Shown piece by piece: positions 26,440-35,030 of a DNA stretch of 64,000 nt (position 1 is the stretch's first letter; each line of letters starts with the position of its first letter). The stretch comes from Bacteroidia bacterium. GTDB taxonomy: Bacteria; Bacteroidota; Bacteroidia; Flavobacteriales_D; Sanyastnellaceae. A program made the position numbers and the translations under genes. Location: the NCBI GenBank assembly GCA_030427925.1, contig JAUICJ010000005.1, forward strand, positions 62,001 to 126,000, written 5' to 3'. The notes under the pieces are model-generated. The model was not told where the DNA came from. It saw only the letters and a program-made list of their open reading frames with translations, and searched no databases.

Positions 26440-27057
26440 TCACAAGCGGGGCACGCGAGCCCACGAACGTCCTGCTAACGGCTCGACGTGCCCGTGCACG
26501 TCGTGCCACATGGACGCGAACTGCGCCAGCAACTCGCGCTCAAGTCCCGGATCGTCCAAAACGTCCAAGGTCGCCCCCAAATCCGAAGCCCACGGAATCC
26601 TCCGATCCATCGCATGGCACACGCCCCGCATGACCACCGGGTCCGCGTAGCCCGTGAGCCAACGATTCGTCCGGAGCGCTTCAAAAAACCGGGCACTCCG
26701 TACAGGCATGGCGGCGATTTGGTCCGCCAAAACCTCCTCCACCCTCCCTGCAAACGCCTCCAATCCCCCCGGAAACGCCGCAAACTCATCGAACGCGCGG
26801 GCCAAAAAATGGTCGTGCAGCAAATCCAATCCCACCCCCGCCATCTTGCCCAACTTCGGCCGGAGCAGCGCCCGCGAAGCCACCGAAGCCGCGTGGTCGT
26901 CCGCAAACGAATCGATGGCGCGGTGCAACCGAATGCCCGCCGCCACCTCCGGACTCCACGCACCCAAATCCCTCCCCTTCACCGCATCCGCAATGAAATT
27001 CCCCAAGGCCACTTCCGGCTCCACCCCACCCAACACCGCATGCGCCAAATAATTCAT
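26440..27057 (-). CDS. Acyl carrier protein phosphodiesterase family (AcpH/DUF479)
   Basis: 205 residues from the ATG at 27057, where the family start MNYLAHAVLGG begins. The conserved segments are LGNFIADAVKG and GIRLHRAIDSFADDH, whose Asp and His residues bind the metal. AcpH removes the 4'-phosphopantetheine arm from acyl carrier protein. An upstream in-frame extension to 27207 would run into the tRNA-Gly region and is rejected. + strand composition here is strikingly C-rich. Confidence 0.9.
   Translation of the reverse strand: MNYLAHAVLGGVEPEVALGNFIADAVKGRDLGAWSPEVAAGIRLHRAIDSFADDHAASVASRALLRPKLGKMAGVGLDLLHDHFLARAFDEFAAFPGGLEAFAGRVEEVLADQIAAMPVRSARFFEALRTNRWLTGYADPVVMRGVCHAMDRRIPWASDLGATLDVLDDPGLERELLAQFASMWHDVHGHVEPLAGRSWARVPRL
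26718..26731. repeat. TTTGG-N4-CCAAA inverted repeat
   Basis: Arms separated by TCCG, inside the AcpH-like gene. The 60 bases to the right contain about 31 C and 6 G on the + strand; the left flank is balanced. Confidence 0.55.
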
Positions 27058-27120
27058 GGCGCAAATTTCATGAAAATCAGCCGCTTGGTTCAGCGCTAGA
27101 AAAATTTTCACCCCGAGGCC

Positions 27121-27150
27121 TTGCGCAACAGAATCTTCGCCGTAAATTTG
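27121..27150 (+). promoter_or_regulatory. tRNA-Gly promoter
   Basis: TTG (27121-27123), 19-base spacer, TAAATTTG (27143-27150), ending 30 bases before the tRNA. This is a full match to the Bacteroidota consensus. Confidence 0.75.
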
Positions 27151-27180
27151 CTCCCGCTCAGCAAACGCGCTGAACGCCAT

Positions 27181-27253
27181 GCGAGAATAGCTCAGTTGGT
27201 AGAGCACAACCTTGCCAAGGTTGGGGTCGCGAGTTCGAGTCTCGTTTCTCGCT
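27181..27253 (+). tRNA. tRNA-Gly (anticodon GCC)
   Basis: 73 bases forming a full cloverleaf. Acceptor arms GCGAGAA/TTCTCGC pair perfectly; the anticodon stem CAACC/GGTTG encloses TTGCCAA with anticodon GCC at 27214-27216; the T loop contains TTCGAGT. The CCA end is not encoded. Its antisense strand produces the familiar spurious protein fragments found in many databases. Confidence 0.97.
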
Positions 27254-27257
27254 CTTT

Positions 27258-27290
27258 GAAAAGCCCTCCGGAATTCCGGAGGGCTTTTTC
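27258..27290 (+). terminator. Terminator after tRNA-Gly
   Basis: Near-perfect stem AAGCCCTCCGG/CCGGAGGGCTT followed by a T-run, starting five bases after the tRNA. Confidence 0.9.
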
Positions 27291-27291
27291 G

Positions 27292-27319
27292 TTGTACGCC
27301 GTCTGTGGATGTAATTTCG
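27292..27319 (+). promoter_or_regulatory. Promoter of the cyclophilin gene, nearly leaderless
   Basis: TTG, 17-base spacer, TAATTTCG (27312-27319), then four bases to the ATG at 27324. Confidence 0.55.
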
Positions 27320-27323
27320 CGGC

Positions 27324-27752
27324 ATGCAAGGCAAAATCATCACCGACCACGGCACCATGACCGTGGAATTCTTCGAGCAAGATGCTCCCAACACCGTCGC
27401 GAACTTCGTGAAGCTCGCGAAAGACGGATTTTACGAGGGGCTGAAGTTTCACCGCGTCATTCCGGGATTTGTGGCCCAAGGCGGCTGCCCCAACGGCATC
27501 GGAAACGGCGGTCCCGGTTACCAAATCGACTGCGAATTGACCGGCGGCAACCAGTACCACGACAAAGGCGTGTTGAGCATGGCTCATGCTGGTCGCAACA
27601 CCGGTGGCAGCCAGTTCTTCATTGTTCACAGCCGGGAATCCACCGCGCATTTGGACGGCAACCACACGTGCTTCGGCAAGGTCGTGGACGGTTTGGACCA
27701 AATCGATCAAATCAAGCAAGGCGACACCTTCCGGGTGGAAATCGTCGACTGA
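27324..27752 (+). CDS. Peptidyl-prolyl cis-trans isomerase, cyclophilin type
   Basis: 142 residues, a compact cytoplasmic cyclophilin of the PpiB kind with no signal peptide. The active-site segments are present: [14 protein letters not shown] (catalytic Arg) and [17 protein letters not shown]. It speeds proline isomerisation during folding. It begins directly after its promoter box and is followed by a GC-rich hairpin. Confidence 0.95.
   Translation: MQGKIITDHGTMTVEFFEQDAPNTVANFVKLAKDGFYEGLKFHRVIPGFVAQGGCPNGIGNGGPGYQIDCELTGGNQYHDKGVLSMAHAGRNTGGSQFFIVHSRESTAHLDGNHTCFGKVVDGLDQIDQIKQGDTFRVEIVD
27692..27702. repeat. TTTGGaCCAAA palindrome
   Basis: Exact copy in the cyclophilin gene (Leu-Asp-Gln). 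The left flank is balanced (20 G, 19 C in 60 bases), so there is no clear strand switch here. Confidence 0.6.
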
Positions 27753-27761
27753 CCCCAATGC

Positions 27762-27786
27762 GCCCCCGGCGGCTGGCGTCGGGGGC
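27762..27786 (+). terminator. GC-rich hairpin after the cyclophilin gene
   Basis: Stem GCCCCCG/CGGGGGC with an 11-base loop, 9 bases after the stop. The T-run that follows is weak, so termination may be partial. It also argues that the next gene starts at 27800, not 27758. Confidence 0.4.
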
Positions 27787-27799
27787 CTTCCATCTTGAC

Positions 27800-28339
27800 A
27801 TGCACCACCGACCCCTCACCGCCGCAGATGGCGAAGCCGCCATCGAGCTCGTTCGAACCACCTTCCATCAGTCCGAAGGCGAAGCAGAGGCGCGCGCGGT
27901 AAGTGGGCTCGTTGCGCGCTATTTCGAGCGCTTCCCGCGGACGGATTTGCGGGGGTTTGGCGCGTTCGATGGGGACGCGTTCATCGGCTGCCTGTTCTTC
28001 TCCCGGCTGCATTTCACGGAGTCGGAAGCGCAGGTTTTCCTGCTGTCCCCGATGGCGGTTCACCCTGATTTTCAAGGGAAAGGAATCGGCCAAAACCTGA
28101 TTCACTTCGCCCACCACGACCTCCGCCAACGCGGCGCTCAGCTCGCCGTCACCTACGGCGACCCGGCATTCTACTCCAAGACCGGCTACCGCGCCATCAC
28201 CGTTTCGGACCTCGCGGCCCCGCATCCCCTTTCCATGCCCCAAGGCTGGATCGCCCAATCCCTCGACGGCACCACGCCACTTCACGTGCCCGGCCCATCA
28301 ACTTGCGTGCCCGAACTGGACTCCGCGGACCTGTGGTGA
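27800..28339 (+). CDS. GNAT family N-acetyltransferase
   Basis: 179 residues from the ATG at 27800; 27758 is an alternative start but lies in the hairpin. The fold is clear: HRPLTAADGEAAIELV at the start, acetyl-CoA loop VHPDFQGKGIGQNL, and the late segment GDPAFYSKTGYRA typical of the YhbS-like subgroup. The acceptor is unknown. Confidence 0.9.
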   Translation: MHHRPLTAADGEAAIELVRTTFHQSEGEAEARAVSGLVARYFERFPRTDLRGFGAFDGDAFIGCLFFSRLHFTESEAQVFLLSPMAVHPDFQGKGIGQNLIHFAHHDLRQRGAQLAVTYGDPAFYSKTGYRAITVSDLAAPHPLSMPQGWIAQSLDGTTPLHVPGPSTCVPELDSADLW

Positions 28340-28568
28340 TTCCTTTTGTCTGAGGTTCTTCGCTTGATGTTGGACGTGTCCAATCGTCCGGCATGACCCA
28401 GGCTGCATTCCCGAATGCATGCTCGTTTCACGTCGTGGCCCCATGCAACCAGCGACGGGAATCCCTCTGCGTTGTTGTCGCTCATGCAGTCGCCACTCGC
28501 CGCGAACACTGAGCGAACACGAAAACACCTTTGCCGAACCCACGGCCAACGCCGGACGAGCAAACGGG
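28340..28568. other. Intergenic stretch without a supportable gene
   Basis: Several reading frames are open on both strands but none shows a recognisable protein, start context or consistent codon use. No repeat or RNA structure seen. Confidence 0.5.
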
Positions 28569-28643
28569 TCATTTTTTCTTCAGTGCCCTTCGAATAATCC
28601 AAAAAGGAAGGAGCAAGAATACCAGGGTAATCAGCGGATACAT
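28569..28643 (-). CDS. Possible 24-residue hydrophobic peptide
   Basis: A short frame downstream of tRNA-Leu on the same strand. It begins Met-Tyr-Pro, has a membrane-spanning stretch (LITLVFLLLPFWII) and ends in a basic tail (RRALKKK). This layout matches many small single-pass membrane proteins. No conserved family or ribosome site can be seen, so the call rests only on composition and placement. Confidence 0.3.
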   Translation of the reverse strand: MYPLITLVFLLLPFWIIRRALKKK

Positions 28644-28692
28644 CCATCCCGAATAAAAAAAGGAGAGTCCTTTACAGAACCCTCCCTTCCAG

Positions 28693-28777
28693 TACCCGGA
28701 GCGGGACTTGAACCCGCACGGCCCTTCGGGCCAACAGATTTTAAGTCTGTCGTGTCTACCAATTCCACCATCCAGGC
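28693..28777 (-). tRNA. tRNA-Leu (anticodon TAA)
   Basis: 85 bases with a class II long variable arm (GGCCCGAAGGGCC). Acceptor GCCTGGA pairs with TCCGGGT, including two G-U pairs. The anticodon loop CTTAAAA sits in the stem CAGA/TCTG, so the anticodon is TAA, reading UUA/UUG. No encoded CCA. TTG is a common Leu codon in this window. Confidence 0.96.
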
Positions 28778-28798
28778 AGGTCGAAACCGGCCGGCAAT

Positions 28799-30109
28799 TT
28801 AGAACTTTTCGGTTGAACCCCCGCCCTCCAAGGCGGCCGCGATTCGACGGGCGGCGCCGCGGCCGGATTCGGCGTAAGCGCGCGCTGCGGCAGCGGCCCT
28901 GCGCCGAGCCGGTGCGTCAGCCAGCCACGCGTTGAGGGCCGGACCGAGCTCGCGGGGAGTTTCCAGGCGTTGCAGGGCGCCGGCGGCTTCGAGGGCCTGG
29001 GCTTCGCGGAAGCGATGGGTTTGGGGGCCGACGAGGATGGGGACACCGTGGGCCGCGGGTTCGAGGACGTTGTGGATGCCCTTGCCAAACCCGCCTCCGA
29101 CCACGGCAATGTCCGCCACGGCGTACAGCCGACTGAGCCAACCGATGCCGTCGACGAGGAGCACCTCGCCCGCAATGGGACCGGGCTCGGAGAAGCGGTG
29201 AACCCGGGCCGTGAAGGAGCGGGAGACCGCGTCGAGGTGTTCGGGATGCACTTCGTGCGGTGCGACGATGAGCGCCACTTCCGGGCCGGGCAACCAATCG
29301 GAAAGGGCGGCTTCCTCGCTGGGCCAGGTGCTGCCAGCCACCACGCATGGGCGGCCGGCAATCCAGCTCCGGATGGCCGCGAGGTCCGGGACCAAATCGG
29401 CGATGGCGAGGACGCGGTCGAAGCGGGGGTCGCCGAGGACTTCGGCGCGAAGACCGATTTGGCCCAAGCGCTCGACCGACGCCTCGTCCTGGACGCGGAT
29501 GCTTGTAAGCGACTTCCAAGCAGCACGGGGCGTTCGCGCCCACCACTTCAACGGCAAGGCGCCTTCCACCACATGCGCTGCGAAGAGGTGCGCGGGCACC
29601 TGGGCCTGGGACAACTGCGACAACAGTTCCGGCCACACCTCATACTTCACCAAGGCGCACCACGCCACACGGGGCCGACCCTGCGCATCCGACAACGCCG
29701 CCAGGAAGCGCCGAACGTCCCGCGGGCGATCCGGCGGAAGCGCCACCACCCGATCCATCGGACCGCACCAATCCGGCCGCTGCTTCAACAGCGACTCCCC
29801 CAATGACGGACTGAAAAACGTCAACAAAATCGGCACGCGCGCATCGGCGGCCTTGAGGGCGTCAATGACCGGTCGGGCTTGCTCGTACTCGCCCACCGAA
29901 GCGCAGTGCACCCAACGCCAAGCCGCCCCTAACTCCAGGTGCTCCGTGGTTTGGGCAAGCTCCTTCAGGTCCTCCGGTCGGCGCATGGTCCACCAGCGCT
30001 GAGCGCGTTCGTGTCCCCACCGCGCAGCCGCTCGAAAACCGGCAAAGGCGCACGCTGCCAACACCCGATAGCCCCATCCCGGCCGAAAGCCTCGTTTCGT
30101 CAATTCCAA
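28799..30109 (-). CDS. waaA: 3-deoxy-D-manno-octulosonic acid transferase
   Basis: 436 residues with an N-terminal membrane-associated segment and two Rossmann halves (GT-B). Conserved stretches: WVHCASVGEYEQARPV (catalytic Glu region), VKYEVWPELL, AGSTWPSEE, APHEVHPEHL and VGGGFGKGIHNVLEPAAHG. It adds Kdo from CMP-Kdo to lipid A at the inner face of the inner membrane. It overlaps the end of the upstream gene by ten bases. Confidence 0.95.
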   Translation of the reverse strand: MELTKRGFRPGWGYRVLAACAFAGFRAAARWGHERAQRWWTMRRPEDLKELAQTTEHLELGAAWRWVHCASVGEYEQARPVIDALKAADARVPILLTFFSPSLGESLLKQRPDWCGPMDRVVALPPDRPRDVRRFLAALSDAQGRPRVAWCALVKYEVWPELLSQLSQAQVPAHLFAAHVVEGALPLKWWARTPRAAWKSLTSIRVQDEASVERLGQIGLRAEVLGDPRFDRVLAIADLVPDLAAIRSWIAGRPCVVAGSTWPSEEAALSDWLPGPEVALIVAPHEVHPEHLDAVSRSFTARVHRFSEPGPIAGEVLLVDGIGWLSRLYAVADIAVVGGGFGKGIHNVLEPAAHGVPILVGPQTHRFREAQALEAAGALQRLETPRELGPALNAWLADAPARRRAAAAARAYAESGRGAARRIAAALEGGGSTEKF

Positions 30110-30885
30110 AACGTCACCGGTTCCCGCTCGTACATGTGCAACACCCAGCCCGCCGTCAGCCCCACGCTCGCATCGAACCGCGGCCCCACCTCCACGCTGC
30201 CGTCATCGAAATTCATCGGCCGCTGCGGCCACGTTCGCGCGCCCCAAGCAGAGACCCCCGCAAACCAATTCACCCGCTTCAGCGTCGACATGTGCCAGTA
30301 GCCGAAAAAGGGCTCCACGCACCAGCCCCAAGCGAGCCGATCATACCCCGCGAGGTAAGGCGACTCCAATTGCGCGATGGTATTTTCCGTGTTTTCAAAA
30401 TGAATCCGGTGGTGGTAACTGCCCAAACCCACCTTCACCAACCACCCCGAGTTCGCATTCGCATGGCGTCCCCGAGCGGGAAACAAGTACCCCACATCGC
30501 CCGTAAATCGGCCGCTGCGCCCCGTGATGGTCACCAGCGCGACTTGGCCTTCGTTGTCGATGAGTTCCCCCGCGGGAGAGAGCAAATTGGCAAGCAAAGT
30601 CGGCTCGGTTACGGAGGCCCCAAATCCAAAGCGGGCAGAAGTGCCCCAGTAAAATCCCGAACGGGCCTTGACGTGAAAGGAAACGCCGACTTCCCCCCCA
30701 GCACCGAACCGCTGGGCCAAGTCGCCCTCGGGGGAGTAACCGCCGAATGAGACGGCGATGTGGGGGGCGGTCAAGGCGCTGTCGGCCACGTTGCGTGCGC
30801 TTTGGCCTGACACGTGCAACGCCGACAACGTCCACAACGCGGCTCCAACCGCACGCCACCACTTGAATCCATCGTTCCCTTTCAT
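30100..30885 (-). CDS. Probable outer-membrane beta-barrel protein, unknown
   Basis: 261 residues with a signal region ending VSGQ and alternating hydrophobic/aromatic strands (for example SGFYWGTSARFGFG, GWCVEPFFGYWHM). It looks like a porin-family barrel with no named domain. It overlaps waaA by ten bases, so the two are co-transcribed; a role in the envelope is likely. Confidence 0.7.
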   Translation of the reverse strand: MKGNDGFKWWRAVGAALWTLSALHVSGQSARNVADSALTAPHIAVSFGGYSPEGDLAQRFGAGGEVGVSFHVKARSGFYWGTSARFGFGASVTEPTLLANLLSPAGELIDNEGQVALVTITGRSGRFTGDVGYLFPARGRHANANSGWLVKVGLGSYHHRIHFENTENTIAQLESPYLAGYDRLAWGWCVEPFFGYWHMSTLKRVNWFAGVSAWGARTWPQRPMNFDDGSVEVGPRFDASVGLTAGWVLHMYEREPVTFWN

Positions 30886-30955
30886 CTGCGGCGCAAGTTA
30901 CATCGGGGGGTGGAAAAGCCGTTCCATCGGCACGCACGCCCAACATTTGCGCACC

Positions 30956-30963
30956 TATCTTTG
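30956..30963 (+). promoter_or_regulatory. -7 box of the sugar operon
   Basis: TATCTTTG, an exact TAnnTTTG, ending 14 bases before the first ATG of the operon at 30978. A TTG at the right spacing is not obvious. Confidence 0.45.
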
Positions 30964-30977
30964 CAAACAACATCCGC

Positions 30978-32135
30978 ATGAATCAGCCACCTCGCATCCA
31001 CATGGTCGATTTGATCGGCCAGCACGCCCACATTCGTTCTGAACTCGATGCTGCCCTCCAACAAGTCGTCGAATCGGGCGCCTACATCAAGGGGCCGGAC
31101 GTGGACGCGTTCGCTGAAGAATTGGGCGCGTACTGCGGTGTGAAGCACGTCATTCCCTGCGGCAACGGCACGGATGCCCTGCAGATCGCCTTGATGGCAG
31201 CGGGCGTTGGACCCGGGGACGAAGTCATCACCACGGGCTTCACCTTCATCGCCACCGTGGAAGTGGTCGCGCTCTTGGGGGCCGCGCCGGTGCTGGTCGA
31301 TGTCCACGCGGACACGTTCAACATCGACGCCGCCGCCATCGAACGGGCCATCACGCCGCGCACGAAGGCCATCGTGCCCGTGCATTTGTTCGGTCAGCCC
31401 GCGGACATGGACGCGGTCTTGCGCATCGCGGACGCCCACGATTTGGTGGTCGTGGAGGACAATGCCCAAGCCATCGGAGCGCATTGGTGTGGCGAGCGGG
31501 CCTCGGGCCAAACCGGATCCCTCGGACACCTCGGCACCACGAGCTTTTTCCCTTCGAAAAACCTGGGCTGCATGGGCGACGGCGGAGCGGTGTTCACCAA
31601 CGACGATGCGCTGGCTGCCCTCGCGCGGAGCATCGCGAACCACGGCATGGAGCAGCGCTACCACCACGATCGGGTGGGCATCAATTCGCGGTTGGACACG
31701 CTGCAAGCGGCGGTGCTCCGGGTCAAGTTGCGCCACCTGAACGCGTACATCGCTGCGCGACAGGCTGCGGCGAAGCGATACGACGCGCTGCTCGCTGACG
31801 CTCCTGGCATCACCGTCCCCTTCCGGGATGAACGCGCCACGCACGTGTTTCACCAGTACACCCTCGTCCTCGAAGGCACCGACCGCGATGCGGTGGTGAA
31901 GTTGTTGGCAGCGGACGGCATTCCCACCGGGGTGTATTACCCGGTGCCCGGACATGCACAGGCGGCGTTCACGGGGTTCAATTATGACGCCACCGCGTTT
32001 CCTGTTAGCGATTTTTTGGCCCAAAACGTGCTCTCCCTGCCGATGCACACCGAACTTACAGAACTTGAACAGCAGCACATCGTCGAGCGCCTTAAAGTCG
32101 CCTGCGTCGCTGCCCAAACCACCTCATTCGCATGA
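30978..32135 (+). CDS. DegT/DnrJ/EryC1 sugar aminotransferase (WbpE-like)
   Basis: 385 residues, PLP-dependent. The Schiff-base lysine is Lys194 in SFFPSKNLGCMGDGGA, and the cofactor segments CGNGTDAL and VEDNAQAIGA are clear. Similar enzymes (WbpE/WlbC) aminate UDP-3-keto-GlcNAcA. The neighbouring 6-dehydrogenase and hexapeptide acetyltransferase fit that pathway. It overlaps the next gene by four bases and is the first gene of the operon. Confidence 0.9.
   Translation: MNQPPRIHMVDLIGQHAHIRSELDAALQQVVESGAYIKGPDVDAFAEELGAYCGVKHVIPCGNGTDALQIALMAAGVGPGDEVITTGFTFIATVEVVALLGAAPVLVDVHADTFNIDAAAIERAITPRTKAIVPVHLFGQPADMDAVLRIADAHDLVVVEDNAQAIGAHWCGERASGQTGSLGHLGTTSFFPSKNLGCMGDGGAVFTNDDALAALARSIANHGMEQRYHHDRVGINSRLDTLQAAVLRVKLRHLNAYIAARQAAAKRYDALLADAPGITVPFRDERATHVFHQYTLVLEGTDRDAVVKLLAADGIPTGVYYPVPGHAQAAFTGFNYDATAFPVSDFLAQNVLSLPMHTELTELEQQHIVERLKVACVAAQTTSFA
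32015..32025. repeat. TTTGGcCCAAA palindrome
   Basis: Exact copy near the end of the aminotransferase gene (Leu-Ala-Gln). Right flank 21 C to 12 G; left flank balanced. Confidence 0.65.
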
Positions 32136-33451
32136 ACATAGCAGTCATCGGAACCGGATACGTAGGCCTGGTCACGGGTACGTGTTTCGCCGAAACCGGC
32201 AACGACGTCATCTGCGTCGACATCGACCGACGGAAAGTCGACGCCCTGCGCGCAGGAACCGTACCGATTTACGAACCGCACTTGGACGTCCTGTTCGAGC
32301 GCAACGTGAAAGCAGGTCGGTTGACCTTCACGACCGAGCTCGCCGAAGCCGTTGAATCCGCCCAGATCATTTTCCTCGCCCTGCCCACGCCCCCCGGTGA
32401 AGACGGATCGGCCGATTTGAGCTACGTGCTCGGGGTGGCCGATCAGCTGGGACGCATCATCCGGGACTACAAGGTCATCGTGGACAAGAGCACCGTGCCG
32501 GTGGGCACGGCGGACCGGGTGCGCGAGGCCGTGGCGGCGCACGCCAGCGTGGATTTCGACATCGTTTCGAATCCCGAATTCCTGCGCGAAGGATTTGCGG
32601 TGGATGACTTCATGAAGCCGGACCGGGTGGTCATCGGCTGCAGCAGCTCGCGGGCTGAGAAGGTCATGGGCGACTTGTACAAGCCGTTTGTGCGGCAGGG
32701 GAACCCGATTTTGTTCATGGACGAGCGGAGCGCTGAATTGACCAAATACGCGGCGAATTCCTTCCTTGCCACGAAGATCACCTTCATGAACGAAATCGCG
32801 AACTTCTGCGAGCTCGTGGGGGCGGACGTGGATTTGGTTCGCCGGGGTATGGGCACCGACACGCGCATCGGAAGCCGCTTCCTGTTCCCGGGCATCGGGT
32901 ACGGGGGGAGCTGCTTCCCGAAAGACGTGCAAGCGTTGCACCGGTCGGGCCGCGAGAGCGGGTTCTCATTCCGCGTGCTCGAAAGCGTGATGGACGTGAA
33001 CGAAGCGCAAAAGACGGTCCTGTTCCCGGCCATGCTCGACTACTTCAATCAAAACTTGGATGGGGTGAAGGTGGCGTTGTGGGGGTTGGCCTTCAAACCG
33101 GAAACCGATGACATCCGGGAAGCCCCTGCGCTCTACATGATCGAAAAACTGCTCGAGGCGGGCGCCACCGTTGTGGCTTTTGACCCCGAAGCGATGGACA
33201 ACGTGCGGAGCCGATTGGGGGACCGCATCGCGTATGCTGAGGGCCACATGGAGGCTTTGGACGGTGCGGATGCGCTGCTCATTTGTACCGAGTGGCAAGT
33301 GTTCCGCAATCCGAACTTCAAGGACATGGCCGAACGCATGAACAACTCCGTCATCTTCGACGGGCGGAACATTTACGATTTGGACGCGATGAAGGAAGGC
33401 GGCTGGTACTACAAGAGCATCGGTCGGACCACCATTGAAGGAGGGAACTGA
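32132..33451 (+). CDS. ugd: UDP-glucose 6-dehydrogenase
   Basis: 439 residues. NAD-binding start [16 protein letters not shown], catalytic Cys261 in [14 protein letters not shown], and the usual central helix and C-terminal UDP-binding domain ([18 protein letters not shown]). It oxidises UDP-glucose to UDP-glucuronate, the substrate of the next enzyme. Stop and next start share one base. Confidence 0.94.
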   Translation: MNIAVIGTGYVGLVTGTCFAETGNDVICVDIDRRKVDALRAGTVPIYEPHLDVLFERNVKAGRLTFTTELAEAVESAQIIFLALPTPPGEDGSADLSYVLGVADQLGRIIRDYKVIVDKSTVPVGTADRVREAVAAHASVDFDIVSNPEFLREGFAVDDFMKPDRVVIGCSSSRAEKVMGDLYKPFVRQGNPILFMDERSAELTKYAANSFLATKITFMNEIANFCELVGADVDLVRRGMGTDTRIGSRFLFPGIGYGGSCFPKDVQALHRSGRESGFSFRVLESVMDVNEAQKTVLFPAMLDYFNQNLDGVKVALWGLAFKPETDDIREAPALYMIEKLLEAGATVVAFDPEAMDNVRSRLGDRIAYAEGHMEALDGADALLICTEWQVFRNPNFKDMAERMNNSVIFDGRNIYDLDAMKEGGWYYKSIGRTTIEGGN

Positions 33452-34434
33452 TGGAGCGGGTTCTGATTACGGGGGCCGCGGGATTCTTGGGTTCGCATTT
33501 GTGCGATCGGTTCCACGCCGAGGGGTTTGACGTCATCGGTTTGGACAACCTCATCACGGGGGACATGAAGAACCTCGAGCACCTCATCGGGCAAGATCGG
33601 TTCACCTTCATGAAGCACGACGTGAGCAATTACGTTCACGTTTCGGGCGAACTGCACCACATCCTGCACTTTGCATCGCCCGCGAGCCCGATCGATTACC
33701 TGAAGATTCCAATCCAAACGTTGAAGGTGGGGTCGTTGGGCGTGCACAATTGCTTGGGATTGGCCCGGGCGAAGGGGGCGCGCATGACGATTGCCTCCAC
33801 GAGCGAGGTGTACGGTGATCCCGAGGTGCACCCGCAGCACGAGGAGTACTTCGGCAACGTGAACACAATCGGTCCGCGCGGGGTGTACGACGAGGCGAAA
33901 CGCTTTCAAGAATCGATGACGATGGCCTACCACCGGTACCACGGATTGGAAACGCGCATCGTCCGCATTTTCAACACGTACGGACCGCGAATGCGGCTGA
34001 ACGATGGGCGGGTGTTGCCGGCCTTCATCGGACAGGCGCTGCGCGGGGAGGATTTGACGGTGTTCGGGGACGGCTCGCAGACGCGGAGTTTTTGTTACGT
34101 GGACGATTTGGTCGAAGGCATTTTCCGCCTGCATTTCTCGAATGAAACGCGTCCGGTGAACATCGGCAATCCCGATGAAATCACCATTCGCGAGTTCGCC
34201 GATGAAATCATCGCGCTGACCGGCACGGACCAAAAAGTCGTCTACCGCGAACTGCCCGAAAACGACCCGAAGCAGCGGCAACCGGACATCGCCCGAGCGC
34301 GCGAAGTGCTCGGATGGGAACCCCGCGTGGATCGGGCGGAAGGGTTGCGCCGCACGTACGCCTACTTCAAAAGCCTCACGCCGGAAGAGCTGAACAAATC
34401 CGAGCACAAAGCATTCGAAGCCTACAAGCGATGA
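33451..34434 (+). CDS. UDP-glucuronate decarboxylase (UDP-xylose synthase)
   Basis: 327 residues, extended [22 protein letters not shown], and the YDEAKR form of Tyr-x3-Lys, which together with [15 protein letters not shown] is characteristic of UXS. It turns UDP-GlcA into UDP-xylose. Its position right after ugd gives a complete two-step route from UDP-glucose. Confidence 0.93.
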   Translation: MERVLITGAAGFLGSHLCDRFHAEGFDVIGLDNLITGDMKNLEHLIGQDRFTFMKHDVSNYVHVSGELHHILHFASPASPIDYLKIPIQTLKVGSLGVHNCLGLARAKGARMTIASTSEVYGDPEVHPQHEEYFGNVNTIGPRGVYDEAKRFQESMTMAYHRYHGLETRIVRIFNTYGPRMRLNDGRVLPAFIGQALRGEDLTVFGDGSQTRSFCYVDDLVEGIFRLHFSNETRPVNIGNPDEITIREFADEIIALTGTDQKVVYRELPENDPKQRQPDIARAREVLGWEPRVDRAEGLRRTYAYFKSLTPEELNKSEHKAFEAYKR

Positions 34435-35027
34435 GCGAGCCTGCATACTTTGCCCACGAAACGGCGGTCATCGATGCGGGTTGCACCATCGGAGCAGGCA
34501 CGAAGATTTGGCATTTCACGCACGTGATGGCGGGAGCGACGTTGGGAGCGGGCTGCAATTTGGGCCAAAACGTGGTGGTCTCCCCTGGCGTGACCCTCGG
34601 GCGCAACGTCAAGGTCCAAAACAACGTGAGCATCTACGAAGGCGTGACGTGTGACGACGACGTGTTCCTCGGTCCCAGCTGCGTCTTCACGAACGTGACG
34701 AATCCGCGGAGCGCCGTAAACCGCCGCGGACAGTACGCGCGCACGCACGTCGGTCGTGGCGCCACCATCGGAGCGAACGCCACCATCGTCTGCGGTCACG
34801 ACCTGGGCGAATTCTGTTTCATCGGAGCGGGTGCCGTCGTGACCCATGCCGTGAAACCCTACGCGTTGGTCGTGGGCAACCCGGCTCGGCAAATCGGCTG
34901 GATGTCCACCCACGGACACCGCCTCGAATTCGATGCACAGGGCCGCGCCCAATGCCCCGAATCCGGGAGCACCTATGAACTCATCGGCAACGAAGTGCGC
35001 TGCACCCTTGCCCCAAACAACGATTGA
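34431..35027 (+). CDS. Hexapeptide-repeat N-acetyltransferase (WbpD-like)
   Basis: 198 residues from the ATG at 34431, overlapping the previous stop by four bases. Left-handed beta-helix repeats (for example [21 protein letters not shown]) and late [12 protein letters not shown]. WbpD-type enzymes acetylate the 3-amino group of UDP-GlcNAc3NA, following the aminotransferase that opens the operon. Usual family length. Confidence 0.9.
   Translation: MSEPAYFAHETAVIDAGCTIGAGTKIWHFTHVMAGATLGAGCNLGQNVVVSPGVTLGRNVKVQNNVSIYEGVTCDDDVFLGPSCVFTNVTNPRSAVNRRGQYARTHVGRGATIGANATIVCGHDLGEFCFIGAGAVVTHAVKPYALVVGNPARQIGWMSTHGHRLEFDAQGRAQCPESGSTYELIGNEVRCTLAPNND
34559..34569. repeat. TTTGGgCCAAA palindrome
   Basis: Exact copy in the acetyltransferase gene (Leu-Gly-Gln). 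Left flank 23 G to 13 C; right flank balanced. Confidence 0.65.
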
Positions 35028-35030
35028 ACC

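Noticed and set aside
26440-27207. Longer start for the AcpH-like gene
   Set aside because: The extra 50 residues overlap the tRNA-Gly promoter and tRNA; the family begins at 27057.
27158-27394. Minus-strand peptides across tRNA-Gly
   Set aside because: They are translations of the tRNA antisense strand, a familiar database artefact.
28282-28647. 121-codon minus-strand frame after the GNAT gene
   Set aside because: No recognisable domain; overlaps the GNAT end antisense, and a different frame holds the more convincing small peptide.
28419-28802. Plus-strand frame crossing tRNA-Leu
   Set aside because: Its C-terminal part (AGLEPARPFGPTDFKSVVS) is the translated antisense of the tRNA.
30882-32117. 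Long minus-strand frame opposite the sugar aminotransferase
   Set aside because: The + strand protein has intact PLP motifs; this frame has none.
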